Source: an uncultured Algibacter sp. (GTDB lineage Bacteria; Bacteroidota; Bacteroidia; Flavobacteriales; Flavobacteriaceae). From it: a stretch of DNA of 64,000 nucleotides. The position numbers and the translations under genes were made by a program. The notes under the pieces were generated by a model. It was not told the origin of the DNA. It made no database searches and saw nothing but the letters and a program-made list of their open reading frames with translations. This document shows, piece after piece, positions 45,219-53,844 of the stretch. Location of the stretch: positions 620,001-684,000 of the forward strand of contig NZ_CANLGU010000001.1 of assembly GCF_947490405.1 (NCBI RefSeq), written 5' to 3'. Every line of letters begins with the position of its first letter. Position 1 is the stretch's first letter.

Positions 45219-46186
45219 TTTAAATTTAGTTTAAGAGAAACATTAAACGTTTTATCTTTGTTAATATTAAACTCGTAATTGTCCTTATATATGAGTTCCA
45301 AACGTTTTTCTAAGTTTTGTAAGCCAATTTTCAAATCATTTGTTGTTAATTTTTCACTGTTATAATCATTTTCACAAACAAAGTTTAAAACGCCAGCTTC
45401 AACAACAATATCTACTTTAATTTCACTATTCAAAATACTGTGTTTAAAAGCATTTTCAATAATTGTTATTAAAAGCAAAGGTGCTATTTGATATTGATAA
45501 GCGTTTATGGTTTTAGTATAAATAATCTGCTTAACCCCTTCGGTTCTTATTTTCTGAAACTTTATATAGTTATCAATAAAATGAATTTCTTTTTCAAGTG
45601 AAATAGTCTTCTCATTACTTTCATACAACACATGCTTCAAATTATCAGAAAGCATTAAAATTAATTCTGGTGTATCGTGAGGTTTTTCAATAGAATAGGA
45701 ATAAATCGTATTCAAATTATTGAATAATACATGCGGATTGATTTGCGATTTTAAAAACTTTAATTCCATTTCTGCACGTTCCTTTTTTACAGCTTCAACT
45801 TCTTCTTGCTCATCTATAAATCGATACAAAACCCACACAAATGAGAAAAAAATAAGCGGCACTAAAGTTTGCCATAAATAATCGCTTAAGCATTTAGGAA
45901 TACTACAACCACATTGTGCAAAGGCATAACAATATAATTGGGTTGCAAAAAATGAAATACCTGCAAATACAAAAACGTATAATATGTAAAGCTTTTTTCT
46001 AACAAAAAAAGGAAGCAAAAAAAAGTGGTTTACATAAACAATGGCTATCAAAAGCGACACATATTGTAAAAACGGATTTTCTTTCCAATAATAATCAGAA
46101 AACAAAAACAAAGACACGAATACAAACAACATCCAAAATAAAATATGGACGAGAACTTGAGAGGTATTCTTATTTATAAAAGTCAT
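45215..46186 (-). CDS. LytS-like sensor histidine kinase
   Basis: 323 residues. About four membrane helices (for example VHILFWMLFVFVSLFLFS and FLQYVSLLIAIVYVN) fill the first 125 residues. They are followed by a coiled coil and the His_kinase domain, with acceptor His152 in SQINPHVLFNNLNTIYSYS. An HATPase domain follows, with PLLLITIIENAFKHSI. It is the first gene of the pair with the LytTR regulator. The signal sensed is unknown. Confidence 0.92.
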   Translation of the reverse strand: MTFINKNTSQVLVHILFWMLFVFVSLFLFSDYYWKENPFLQYVSLLIAIVYVNHFFLLPFFVRKKLYILYVFVFAGISFFATQLYCYAFAQCGCSIPKCLSDYLWQTLVPLIFFSFVWVLYRFIDEQEEVEAVKKERAEMELKFLKSQINPHVLFNNLNTIYSYSIEKPHDTPELILMLSDNLKHVLYESNEKTISLEKEIHFIDNYIKFQKIRTEGVKQIIYTKTINAYQYQIAPLLLITIIENAFKHSILNSEIKVDIVVEAGVLNFVCENDYNSEKLTTNDLKIGLQNLEKRLELIYKDNYEFNINKDKTFNVSLKLNLK

Positions 46187-46269
46187 TTTTTAAAAGTAAT
46201 CAGAAAAGTCAAAACCATCAAAGAATCTGTACAAATGTAAGTTTTGTAGTTATCAACGTAGAATTTGCA

Positions 46270-46279
46270 GTTTGCAAAC
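46270..46279. promoter_or_regulatory. 10-base palindrome in the divergent LytS/thioredoxin gap
   Basis: GTTTGCAAAC is a perfect palindrome located between the divergent LytS and thioredoxin-like genes. It could bind a dimeric regulator, but may be chance. Confidence 0.25.
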
Positions 46280-46382
46280 GCTAAACCCTTATACGTATGG
46301 CTATTCATGTAGAACATACAAGCTATTAGAAAGTTTCGTTTCTGAAAATTATGTTTGGGAATATCAATTAAAACATCAATTC

Positions 46383-47285
46383 ATGAAACGAGCAATTTTT
46401 ACACTCTCTATTTTACTTAGCCTACAGTTAGGTTTTTCCCAAACCTTAAATCATATCGAACTTGATAAAAAGGGCAACCAAATGCTTTTAGGAGAAATAA
46501 ACAAGAGTGGTTTAACGGGAAATTCTTTTAACAGTTGGTTCTCAAAAAATCATGAAGATTATTTAGTAAACAAATCGATTGTAAAGCAGCTAAAAGACTC
46601 CTTAAAACGTTATGAAGTCAAGATATTTTTAGGAACATGGTGTGGCGACAGCAAAAAAGAAGTCCCAAGATTTTACAAGGTTTTAGAGGCCGCTAAGTTT
46701 CCTAAAAATAAGCTACAAGTTATAGCTGTAAACAGAACAGAAGACGCTTATAAACAAAGCCCAAACCATGAAGAAAAAGGATTAAACATTCATCGTGTTC
46801 CTACCTTTATTTTCTACAAAGATGGAAAAGAAATGAATAGAATTGTAGAACATCCCAAAGAAACATTTGAGCGCGATATCTTGAGTATTGTAACGGATAA
46901 TAAATACAGGTCAAATTATTTGATTGCAAACTACATGGATCATTTACTAAAAACCAAATCGTTAGATAGTCTTAGAATCGATGAATCTAATTTAGTCGCT
47001 AGGTTTGCTGAATTCACAAAAGGCAGCAGAGAGTTAAACACGTATGGCTATTCGTTACTTCGCTCTAATCGTATAGAAAAAGCTTTATATGTTTTTGATT
47101 TTAACGCAAAAATGTTCCCCTACAGACACAATGTTTATGACAGTTTAGGCGAAGCCTATTTTAAAGCAGATAATCACTCTGAAGCTCTAAAAAACTATTA
47201 TAAAGTGTTAAGTTTAAAACCTGATGATAAAAATGCAATTGAAATGATTGAAAAAATTAAGTTAAAAACTGATGCTGAAAAATAA
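46383..47285 (+). CDS. Exported thioredoxin-like protein with TPR tail
   Basis: 300 residues from ATG 46383 (MKRAIFTLSILLSLQLGFSQ, a signal peptide ending at residue 20). The frame opens at 46272, but those 37 residues precede a good signal peptide and are not used. A thioredoxin fold (about 60-170) has FLGTWCGDSKKE with a single Cys87; the usual second Cys is Gly/Asp. RVPTFIFY is the cis-Pro region. A C-terminal TPR-like pair is seen (NVYDSLGEAYFKADN). Possibly periplasmic; the redox role is unclear because there is no CxxC. First gene of a three-gene overlapping operon. Confidence 0.82.
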   Translation: MKRAIFTLSILLSLQLGFSQTLNHIELDKKGNQMLLGEINKSGLTGNSFNSWFSKNHEDYLVNKSIVKQLKDSLKRYEVKIFLGTWCGDSKKEVPRFYKVLEAAKFPKNKLQVIAVNRTEDAYKQSPNHEEKGLNIHRVPTFIFYKDGKEMNRIVEHPKETFERDILSIVTDNKYRSNYLIANYMDHLLKTKSLDSLRIDESNLVARFAEFTKGSRELNTYGYSLLRSNRIEKALYVFDFNAKMFPYRHNVYDSLGEAYFKADNHSEALKNYYKVLSLKPDDKNAIEMIEKIKLKTDAEK

Positions 47286-47775
47286 TTACTATACTTTCTT
47301 TATAGTTATCCTTTTTGTTTTTGGATGTCAAAACTCAAAAAAGGTTCAGAAATATTATGAAAATCAAATTGGAGACACGCCTTTTGACAAAACTAAAGAC
47401 AAGCCTAATTTCAAATTCTGCGATTCTACCAAAGTACTACACAAACGGGCATATATTAGATACTCTGGCGGTGAAAAAGCTTTAGAAGAAGCGCTTATAA
47501 AAAAGTATATATTTCAGCCAAACTATAAAACATTTAGTGGTTATTTTATTATCCGTTTTGCCGTGAATTGCAATAATGAAACGGGACGATTTAGAATGGA
47601 AATTTTGGATACCAATTTCATGGAAACTAATTGTCCGAAAGATTTACAAAACCATATACTTTCAATAGCAAAATCCTTAAAAAATTGGCATCATCCTTTT
47701 TACAAAGGTAAAGATTATGATGGTTACCGATTTATAAATATAAAAATGAAAAACGGTAAAATTGTAAAGTCATGA
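47272..47775 (+). CDS. Lipoprotein of unknown function
   Basis: 167 residues. Signal and lipobox ending FVFGC, with QNSKKVQKYYENQIGDTPFD after. Two Cys (FKFCDST and AVNCNN) and another (ETNCPK) occur in the body. No domain recognised. It overlaps the previous gene by 14 bases and the next by four, so it is translationally coupled to both. Confidence 0.75.
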   Translation: MLKNNYYTFFIVILFVFGCQNSKKVQKYYENQIGDTPFDKTKDKPNFKFCDSTKVLHKRAYIRYSGGEKALEEALIKKYIFQPNYKTFSGYFIIRFAVNCNNETGRFRMEILDTNFMETNCPKDLQNHILSIAKSLKNWHHPFYKGKDYDGYRFINIKMKNGKIVKS

Positions 47776-48587
47776 AAACAACAACTTCTATTATTTTGTT
47801 TATGGCAAGTAGTTTTTGTTTCAGTCAAGTAAATTGCTTTATTTTCCTGGAAGGAAGTCCTGAAAGACAAGCTTGCGAACTTTGTGACGAAGCCATAAAG
47901 CACCCTCAGGGAAGCAAAGCATCTCAATTATTATTTGATAAAGCTATAGCAGTAGGACCAAAATTTGCCTGGGCTTATTACGAGAAGTCTGTACCTTATT
48001 TTAAACGTGGTTTTTTACTTGAAGGTTTAGAAATTCTAAACGAAGCGATACGATTAAAACCTCTGGAGTATCTCTGCTACAGAGCCTATTGGTATTGGCA
48101 ATATCGAAATTACAAACTCTGCATACAAGATTTAGAAACTTATTATAGTATGCCTAAAGCATTTATTCAATTTACACCAGGAGGTGAAAAAGATATGCGA
48201 ATTATTTTAGGTTTAGCATATGCTAAAACTGGGAATTATAAAAAAGGGATAGAAACTATTAAAACATGCATAAACAGTTATGATTCTGAAGATGACTTTG
48301 GTTTTGCAGATTATCATTCGCTTGCCATATTATATGTTAAAAATAAGCAATATGGTGAAGCCATCGATGCCATACAAAAACAATTACTTATAAATAAAGA
48401 CATTGCAGATTCTTACTATTACTTGGGGCTTGCTTACTTAGGCATACAGAATAAAACCGAAGCAAGAAAACAATTTGAAAATGCTATTTTAAAACTAAAT
48501 GATACCAACAGATACTTTAATACCAATGCAGGCTTTATGGTACATGAATCAGATGTGGTGGAAGCTTTGAATAATCTGAAAAATTAA
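47772..48587 (+). CDS. Secreted TPR-repeat protein
   Basis: 271 residues with a signal peptide (MKTTTSIILFMASSFCFS). Tetratricopeptide repeats run through the body: PKFAWAYYEKSVPYFKRGF, LEILNEAIRLKPLEYLCY, LGLAYAKTGNYKKGIETI and DSYYYLGLAYLGIQNKTEA. It probably is a periplasmic scaffold. Last gene of the operon with the thioredoxin-like and lipoprotein genes; they may form a complex. Confidence 0.82.
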   Translation: MKTTTSIILFMASSFCFSQVNCFIFLEGSPERQACELCDEAIKHPQGSKASQLLFDKAIAVGPKFAWAYYEKSVPYFKRGFLLEGLEILNEAIRLKPLEYLCYRAYWYWQYRNYKLCIQDLETYYSMPKAFIQFTPGGEKDMRIILGLAYAKTGNYKKGIETIKTCINSYDSEDDFGFADYHSLAILYVKNKQYGEAIDAIQKQLLINKDIADSYYYLGLAYLGIQNKTEARKQFENAILKLNDTNRYFNTNAGFMVHESDVVEALNNLKN

Positions 48588-48590
48588 AAT

Positions 48591-50363
48591 TTATACAATA
48601 TTCATTTTCTTTAATAAAAAAGACGCATTCATATTTTGACAAATTCCTTCTTTAAGTTTGTAATCAAAATGAAGTTCATCATTAATAATCTGTGCATCGA
48701 AAAAATAGTTCTTTACATCATCTAATTCATCCTCAATATTACATAAACTTAAATCATGCGTAGCAATAATACCTGTTGCATTAGAAGCCACCAATTTTTC
48801 AACAAATTTTTTAGAACCAATCGCTTTATCAGTACTATTTGTACCTTTTAAAATCTCATCTAAAACAATAAAATAAGGTTCTTTTTGAATAGCATCTACA
48901 ATAAATTTGAGCCGTGTTAATTCTGAGAAAAAGTACGAACTATCATCCGTTAAAGAATCAGACGTACGCATACTAGTGATTAATTTTACAGGAACGTAGT
49001 TACTTGATTTAGCACATATTGGCAAACCCACATTAGCCATAACAATATGCAAAGACACCGTTCTTAAAAACGTACTTTTTCCCGCCATATTTGCTCCTGT
49101 AACAATAAAAAATTGCTCATTATCAATAGTTAGATCACTATCCACCCGCTTTTCTTTGTTTAATAAAGGGTGCGCTAATTGTTGTGCTTTAATAATTTCA
49201 CCTTGATTCTTAACTTCAGGATAGACAAAATCAGGATGGTTATAAGCGTAATTCCCCAACGAATTATAGGCATCAAAAAAGGAAACCACTTCAAACCAAT
49301 CAGATACTTTATCTGCATATTTAAAAATCCATTGTTGGATTTTATAACTATTGCTTATATCTGTTAGAAAGTAGCCATTACCAAAAATTGCGCCTATGAT
49401 ATTGTTTCGATTATCTAATGCATCCAATGCTTTAGATAAATCTTTAAAAATAGCTGAAGCTTTCTTATCTACTGATTGAATTTGTTTTTGTTTAGCTTGC
49501 AATAATTCTGAAGAAAACGTTTCATTTTCAATTAAATCGAGTAAAAAAGCATACTGACGAAAAGTATCACGAACTTTATCTGTATTAGACGCTAAACTAT
49601 TTATTTTTTTTAGATGGCTTCCAGTTATGGCAAACCCAACAAGCAGCCAATACCCTATTAAGGTTTGATTAGTAATAACACCCAAAACAGTGAGTAAAAA
49701 AATAGCAACCGAACTTAACCCAAAAGCAATGGGTAACCAAGACATTATCTTAGGTAAAAATGGTTTGTAATTTTGCAACCATGAAATAATATGTTTTGCA
49801 GGAGTTTCAATATGAACCAAATTAGAAGTAGCTGAATAATATTGCCGCCACTTGGGTTTTGAATCCAGTTCCTTAATAGCTTCTTGTCTGAGATTTATGT
49901 CTTCAATATTATTAGCTTTTAAAACATCAGCTAATTTTTGGGTACCTTCTTTTATGGTTGTTCTATTAATACATTGAAAGAAAGATCCGCGTCCAAATAA
50001 ATCGATATCTAAACTATAGAAATGTGTTGCATCTTGAAATTCCATGCCATCAGCTCTCGAATGGAAATCTCCTGAAGTGATTTCAATTTCTTCTTCATTA
50101 ATAACTACCAAGGCTTTCTTAAAAGCACGTAGTCGTTTAATATCTGTATATTTTGAGAGCAAATAAATAAAAACTACAATTCCAAAAACTGCAATGGGAG
50201 CTGCTATTTGCCATGTATTAAAAAAGAAATAAACTCCAAAAACTGTAATTAAAAAAGTTAACACACGTAATGTGCTTAAACCTGCCATTTGCTTATACAA
50301 GCTTTTAGCCTCGGCTTGATACTTCTTTTTATGTTTTTTGTAATATTTTAATGGGGTTTTCAT
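48591..50363 (-). CDS. Membrane-anchored MutS-like ATPase
   Basis: 590 residues. The C-terminal ABC ATPase domain is MutS-like: Walker A TGANMAGKSTFLRTVSLH near 424-441, DDSSYFFSELTRLK as the signature region, Walker B FIVLDEILKGTNSTD and ATHDLSLC. Two hydrophobic pairs suggest membrane helices near 32-70 and 207-252. The mismatch-recognition domain of MutS is absent and no Smr nuclease domain is present, so it is not MutS1 or MutS2. Its job is unknown. It ends three bases after the convergent TPR gene. Confidence 0.85.
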   Translation of the reverse strand: MKTPLKYYKKHKKKYQAEAKSLYKQMAGLSTLRVLTFLITVFGVYFFFNTWQIAAPIAVFGIVVFIYLLSKYTDIKRLRAFKKALVVINEEEIEITSGDFHSRADGMEFQDATHFYSLDIDLFGRGSFFQCINRTTIKEGTQKLADVLKANNIEDINLRQEAIKELDSKPKWRQYYSATSNLVHIETPAKHIISWLQNYKPFLPKIMSWLPIAFGLSSVAIFLLTVLGVITNQTLIGYWLLVGFAITGSHLKKINSLASNTDKVRDTFRQYAFLLDLIENETFSSELLQAKQKQIQSVDKKASAIFKDLSKALDALDNRNNIIGAIFGNGYFLTDISNSYKIQQWIFKYADKVSDWFEVVSFFDAYNSLGNYAYNHPDFVYPEVKNQGEIIKAQQLAHPLLNKEKRVDSDLTIDNEQFFIVTGANMAGKSTFLRTVSLHIVMANVGLPICAKSSNYVPVKLITSMRTSDSLTDDSSYFFSELTRLKFIVDAIQKEPYFIVLDEILKGTNSTDKAIGSKKFVEKLVASNATGIIATHDLSLCNIEDELDDVKNYFFDAQIINDELHFDYKLKEGICQNMNASFLLKKMNIV

Positions 50364-50390
50364 TATAAGTAAATCTGCAATAAAGAAACA

Positions 50391-50418
50391 AAAAAAGCCC
50401 CGAAATCCTCAGAGCTTT
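50391..50418 (-). terminator. Terminator of the BI-1 gene
   Basis: On the minus strand, AAAGCTCTGAGG and a GGGGCTTTTTTT end can fold as an imperfect stem followed by T residues, downstream of 50442. Confidence 0.5.
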
Positions 50419-50441
50419 CATAATATTATATTGTTTAAATT

Positions 50442-51158
50442 TTAATCCCTAGACATAAATATTCTTAATATATACCAAAATAGTAACATCAAGGATGCAA
50501 ATAATCCTAAAGCAGCAGGAATATACTCTTCCTCACTATATTTATGTACTAAATTTGAAGTTTGATATAATATGCTTCCGCCAGCCAATAAACACATCCC
50601 CACAGAAAACCATAGCCCCATATTAAAGCCAAAAATGGTTCCCGCGATAATTAATCCAAGTGCAATAAAAAAACCAATAGTCAAACCTGTTTTTAAAAAA
50701 GAAAAATCCTTTTTTGTTACAAATACAACCGCAGATAAACCTGCAAATAATGCCAAAGTTACTATAGCAGCCTGTTGCAATATTTCATTCCCTGCATCCA
50801 TATAAGATGCAGCGATGTATATCATAGGAACAAAAATAAAGGCTTCAGCTAAAATGTATATACCATAAGCAATATACTGTTTGTTTTTATCTGTAGTTCG
50901 TAAAGCCATACTTTCGGCATAATTTGTTATTAGCATAAAGCCTCCTAACATAACTAACCAAAGATATCCTTCAGTCATTGATAATGCAAAATTCACAATA
51001 GTTTCACTTTGCAATAAAAGGTATTCAAAAAAAATAAATGCTAAAACACCACCAGCAACATGGGTGTAGGTTTTTTTATAAAAAGCTACACGCTCTTCAT
51101 TTGCTAGATGACTCACCAAGGTTCTAGCTGGCATTGGGTTTTCGAATTGATTATTCAT
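50442..51158 (-). CDS. Bax inhibitor-1/YccA family membrane protein
   Basis: 238 residues with about seven hydrophobic helices, including FALSMTEGYLWLVMLGGFML. A C-terminal hydrophobic and short basic end matches BI-1 proteins, which leak Ca2+ in other organisms. The substrate here is unknown. Its start lies 18 bases after the membrane zinc peptidase gene on the same strand, so they are probably co-transcribed. Confidence 0.88.
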   Translation of the reverse strand: MNNQFENPMPARTLVSHLANEERVAFYKKTYTHVAGGVLAFIFFEYLLLQSETIVNFALSMTEGYLWLVMLGGFMLITNYAESMALRTTDKNKQYIAYGIYILAEAFIFVPMIYIAASYMDAGNEILQQAAIVTLALFAGLSAVVFVTKKDFSFLKTGLTIGFFIALGLIIAGTIFGFNMGLWFSVGMCLLAGGSILYQTSNLVHKYSEEEYIPAALGLFASLMLLFWYILRIFMSRD

Positions 51159-51176
51159 ATTATCTAATCTTTTGTA

Positions 51177-51869
51177 TTAACTTCTTCTGTTTAAAAATAT
51201 ACTTACAAAATACAATAGTGTAGCCAAAGAACCTATTGCAGCTACTAAATATGTTCTTGCTGCCCATTTTAAAGCATCCTTTGCACCAGCATGCTCTTCT
51301 CTTGTAACCATGTTCTTATTTTCTAACCACGCTAAAGCTCTGTTACTTGCATCATATTCTACAGGAAGCGTAATAAAAGTAAAAAGTGTTGTTACGGCAA
51401 AAAGCGCAATCCCAAGTAAAAATATTCCATTTCCCAAAGCTGTTCCAGCGGCAGACATTCCAAGACCAACCATAATAACTATATTTGATAACTTACTACT
51501 TATACCAACTGCAGGTACAATAGCTGAACGCATTTTTAACCAACTGTAAGCCTGTGCATGTTGAACCGCATGACCTACCTCGTGTGCCGCAACTGCTGCC
51601 GCTGCTGCATTGCGTTGAGCATAAACAGATTCACTTAGATTTACCGTCTTATTTTGAGGGTTGTAATGATCTGTTAAACTTCCACTTGTGGAGACAACTG
51701 ACACATTAGTAATACCATGATCTGCTAACATTTTTTCAGCAATTTCTGCTCCACTCATTCCGTTTTGTAAAGTAATTTTGGAATAGTGTCCAAACTTGCT
51801 TTTTAGCTTGTTACTAACATAAGAACTAATCAAAAAAAGCAATCCTCCTAATATATAATATCCTATCAT
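51177..51869 (-). CDS. Membrane zinc metallopeptidase (YugP-like)
   Basis: 230 residues. HEVGH at 96-100 within AVAAHEVGHAVQHAQAYSW is the zinc motif. One N-terminal helix and two or three C-terminal helices (for example VAAIGSLATLLYFVSIFL) place it in the membrane. The YugP/PF04298 family is thought to act on membrane proteins. It is the upstream gene of a two-gene unit with BI-1. Confidence 0.9.
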   Translation of the reverse strand: MIGYYILGGLLFLISSYVSNKLKSKFGHYSKITLQNGMSGAEIAEKMLADHGITNVSVVSTSGSLTDHYNPQNKTVNLSESVYAQRNAAAAAVAAHEVGHAVQHAQAYSWLKMRSAIVPAVGISSKLSNIVIMVGLGMSAAGTALGNGIFLLGIALFAVTTLFTFITLPVEYDASNRALAWLENKNMVTREEHAGAKDALKWAARTYLVAAIGSLATLLYFVSIFLNRRS

Positions 51870-51971
51870 AATTTCTTGTAATTATTGTAAATTTACTAAA
51901 TCATTGTCAAAAATAACGCCAATTTTATAAACTGCACGTTTGTCAGACTTCATTCCTACCTTTATTTAAAA

Positions 51972-52007
51972 CAAAAACGCCTAACTCTTAACAAGAATTA
52001 GACGTTT
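51972..52007 (-). terminator. Terminator after alanine dehydrogenase
   Basis: On the minus strand AAACGTCTAATTCTT pairs with AAGAGTTAGGCGTTT with two G-U wobble pairs, followed by T residues. Confidence 0.75.
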
Positions 52008-52027
52008 CTACTAACTAAATTAAGTTC

Positions 52028-53122
52028 TTAAACCATTTCCATATCAAAGGCTTCAGCAATTTCTTTATAAACTATTTCTCCTTTTACAATATTTAATCCT
52101 TTTGCCAAAGATTTATTGTTTTCACAAGCTTTTTCCCATCCTTCACTTGCCAATTTAATAACATATGGCAAAGTTACATTAGTAAGTCCCATGGTAGATG
52201 TATAAGGTACCGCCCCAGGCATATTAGCAACCGAGTAATGTACAACCTCATCAATTATGTATGTTGGATCTTGATGTGTAGTAGGTTTAGTCGTTTCAAA
52301 ACACCCGCCTTGATCTACAGCTACATCAACCATAACCGTTCCAGGCCGCATTTCTTTCAACATATCTTTAGTAATTAATTTAGGCGCTTTAGCACCTTTT
52401 ATAAGTACGCCACCAATAATTAAATCAGAATCAACAATATGTTTTCTAATATTATACTCACTCGAATATTCGCTCACTACATTATTAGGCATTACATCAC
52501 TAACATGTCGTAACGCTTTCATATTTATGTCTAAAATATGAACCGAAGCACCCAAACCAGACGCCATACGTGCCGCTTGTAGTCCAACTACACCAGCACC
52601 AAGAATCAATACTTTAGCAGGCGGAACTCCAGGAATACCTCCCAATAAAATACCACGACCCATTATCGGTTTCTCAAGATATTTAGCTCCTTGCTGGATG
52701 GACATCCTACCTGCCACCTCAGACATTGGTATTAACAATGGCAGCGACCCATCTGCATCCTCAACCGTTTCATAAGCAATACAAACCGCTTTACTGTCAA
52801 TCATAGCATTTGTTAACACCTCACTAGAAGCAAAATGAAAATACGTAAACACCACCTGATTTGGCTTAATTAACTTGTATTCTGGCTCTATAGGTTCTTT
52901 AACCTTAACAATCATTTCTGCAGCAGCATAGACCTCCTCAATACTATCAAGAATAGTTGCCCCAGCTCCAATATAATCTTCATCTAAAAAACCACTATTA
53001 AAACCTGCATTTTGTTGCACGTAAACCGCATGGTCTCTTTTTGTTAATTCAAAAACTCCAGAGGGTGTCATCCCCACTCTGTTTTCATTATTTTTAATCT
53101 CAATAGGAACTCCAATTTTCAT
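52028..53122 (-). CDS. ald: Alanine dehydrogenase
   Basis: 364 residues. N-terminal PIEIKNNENRVGMTPSG (pyruvate Arg), VKVKEP with the catalytic-type Lys, YFHFASS with the catalytic His. The NAD loop is LGAGVVGLQAARMASGLGA, then DVAVDQGGC with the Asp. It interconverts L-alanine and pyruvate plus NH3. Normal length, monocistronic, with its own terminator at 51972-52007. Confidence 0.93.
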   Translation of the reverse strand: MKIGVPIEIKNNENRVGMTPSGVFELTKRDHAVYVQQNAGFNSGFLDEDYIGAGATILDSIEEVYAAAEMIVKVKEPIEPEYKLIKPNQVVFTYFHFASSEVLTNAMIDSKAVCIAYETVEDADGSLPLLIPMSEVAGRMSIQQGAKYLEKPIMGRGILLGGIPGVPPAKVLILGAGVVGLQAARMASGLGASVHILDINMKALRHVSDVMPNNVVSEYSSEYNIRKHIVDSDLIIGGVLIKGAKAPKLITKDMLKEMRPGTVMVDVAVDQGGCFETTKPTTHQDPTYIIDEVVHYSVANMPGAVPYTSTMGLTNVTLPYVIKLASEGWEKACENNKSLAKGLNIVKGEIVYKEIAEAFDMEMV

Positions 53123-53290
53123 AAATACGATATTTTATTTGTAAAAACCAGTGTAAAATTATAATAAAAATTTTAATATTATAACTAAAATCAAATTTTT
53201 GTTAAATTTTTTTCATAAAAAAACTCAAATAGCTAACTAAACCATAATTCACATCAGTTTAATAGGAATTTAAATAAAATCACGAAAAGT

Positions 53291-53551
53291 TTACTTTCTT
53301 GTATATTTTACTTTAAAATACATCAATAAAAACGAAGATAAAACGGTAATACTATTTGCAAAAATCATCGATGGGCTATTTTTCAAAATACCGTACCACA
53401 ACCACATCACAATACCAATAAAAAAAATCACTAACATTGGGAGCGACAAACTAGACACATCCTTAGTACGCCACGTTTTATAAACCTGAGGAAGAAACGC
53501 AGCCGTAGTCAAAATAGCAGCTGCAAAACCAATAATTTCAGTATCATTCAT
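53291..53551 (-). CDS. SemiSWEET sugar transporter
   Basis: 86 residues from ATG 53551 (MNDTEIIGFAAAILTTAAF); the frame opens at 53584, but those 11 residues include repeat sequence. Three hydrophobic helices with the PQ-type AAFLPQVYKTWRTKDVSSLS motif. SemiSWEETs are triple-helix bundles that dimerise to make a sugar pore. Repeat copy 4 begins 21 bases upstream of the start. Confidence 0.9.
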   Translation of the reverse strand: MNDTEIIGFAAAILTTAAFLPQVYKTWRTKDVSSLSLPMLVIFFIGIVMWLWYGILKNSPSMIFANSITVLSSFLLMYFKVKYTRK

Positions 53552-53571
53552 AGGCTTTAAATTTAATACTT

Positions 53572-53709
53572 GGGCGTTACCCAAAGGGTCGGGCTATTCG
53601 TTACAAGTCCTCGCACTTCCTTCGTCAGGCTGTGGGCAATCCACTTCAAATGCAAAGCATTCATGATTTCATTAATTTAAAATATTAACCAATGAATAAT
53701 CCCTAACGC
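53572..53709 (-). repeat. Flavobacterial intergenic repeat, copy 4
   Basis: Reverse orientation: GGGCGTTACCCAAAGGGTCG, then GGCTATTCGTTACAA, ending ATCCCTAACGC. The inner TTGTAACGAATAGCCCGACC on its own strand is very close to the TTGTAACGAAAAGCCCGACC of copy 1. Confidence 0.8.
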
Positions 53710-53736
53710 GGAACAAACCGTAATTTATTAATAACC

Positions 53737-53843
53737 CGTCATAACGAGGAGGCACGACGTGGTTATCTTTGTAAATTAAAACTTAATAGAGTAAAGCTTC
53801 AACAGATTGCCACATTACGCCCAAAAGCGTAATTCGCAATGAC
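53737..53843. repeat. Composite palindromic repeat next to leuS
   Basis: Begins CGTCATAACGAGGAGGCACG and ends ATTACGCCCAAAAGCGTAAT and CGCAATGAC, with AACAGATTGCCACATTACGC inside. The halves are related to the tcattgcgaggaggcacg..gcaatct element common in Bacteroidota. It ends one base before the leuS stop codon, so it is the 3' region of leuS. Confidence 0.65.
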
Positions 53844-53844
53844 A

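Noticed and set aside
46272-46382. 37-residue extension before the thioredoxin-like protein
   Set aside because: A clear signal peptide starts at ATG 46383, and the extra residues would prevent it from working as such.
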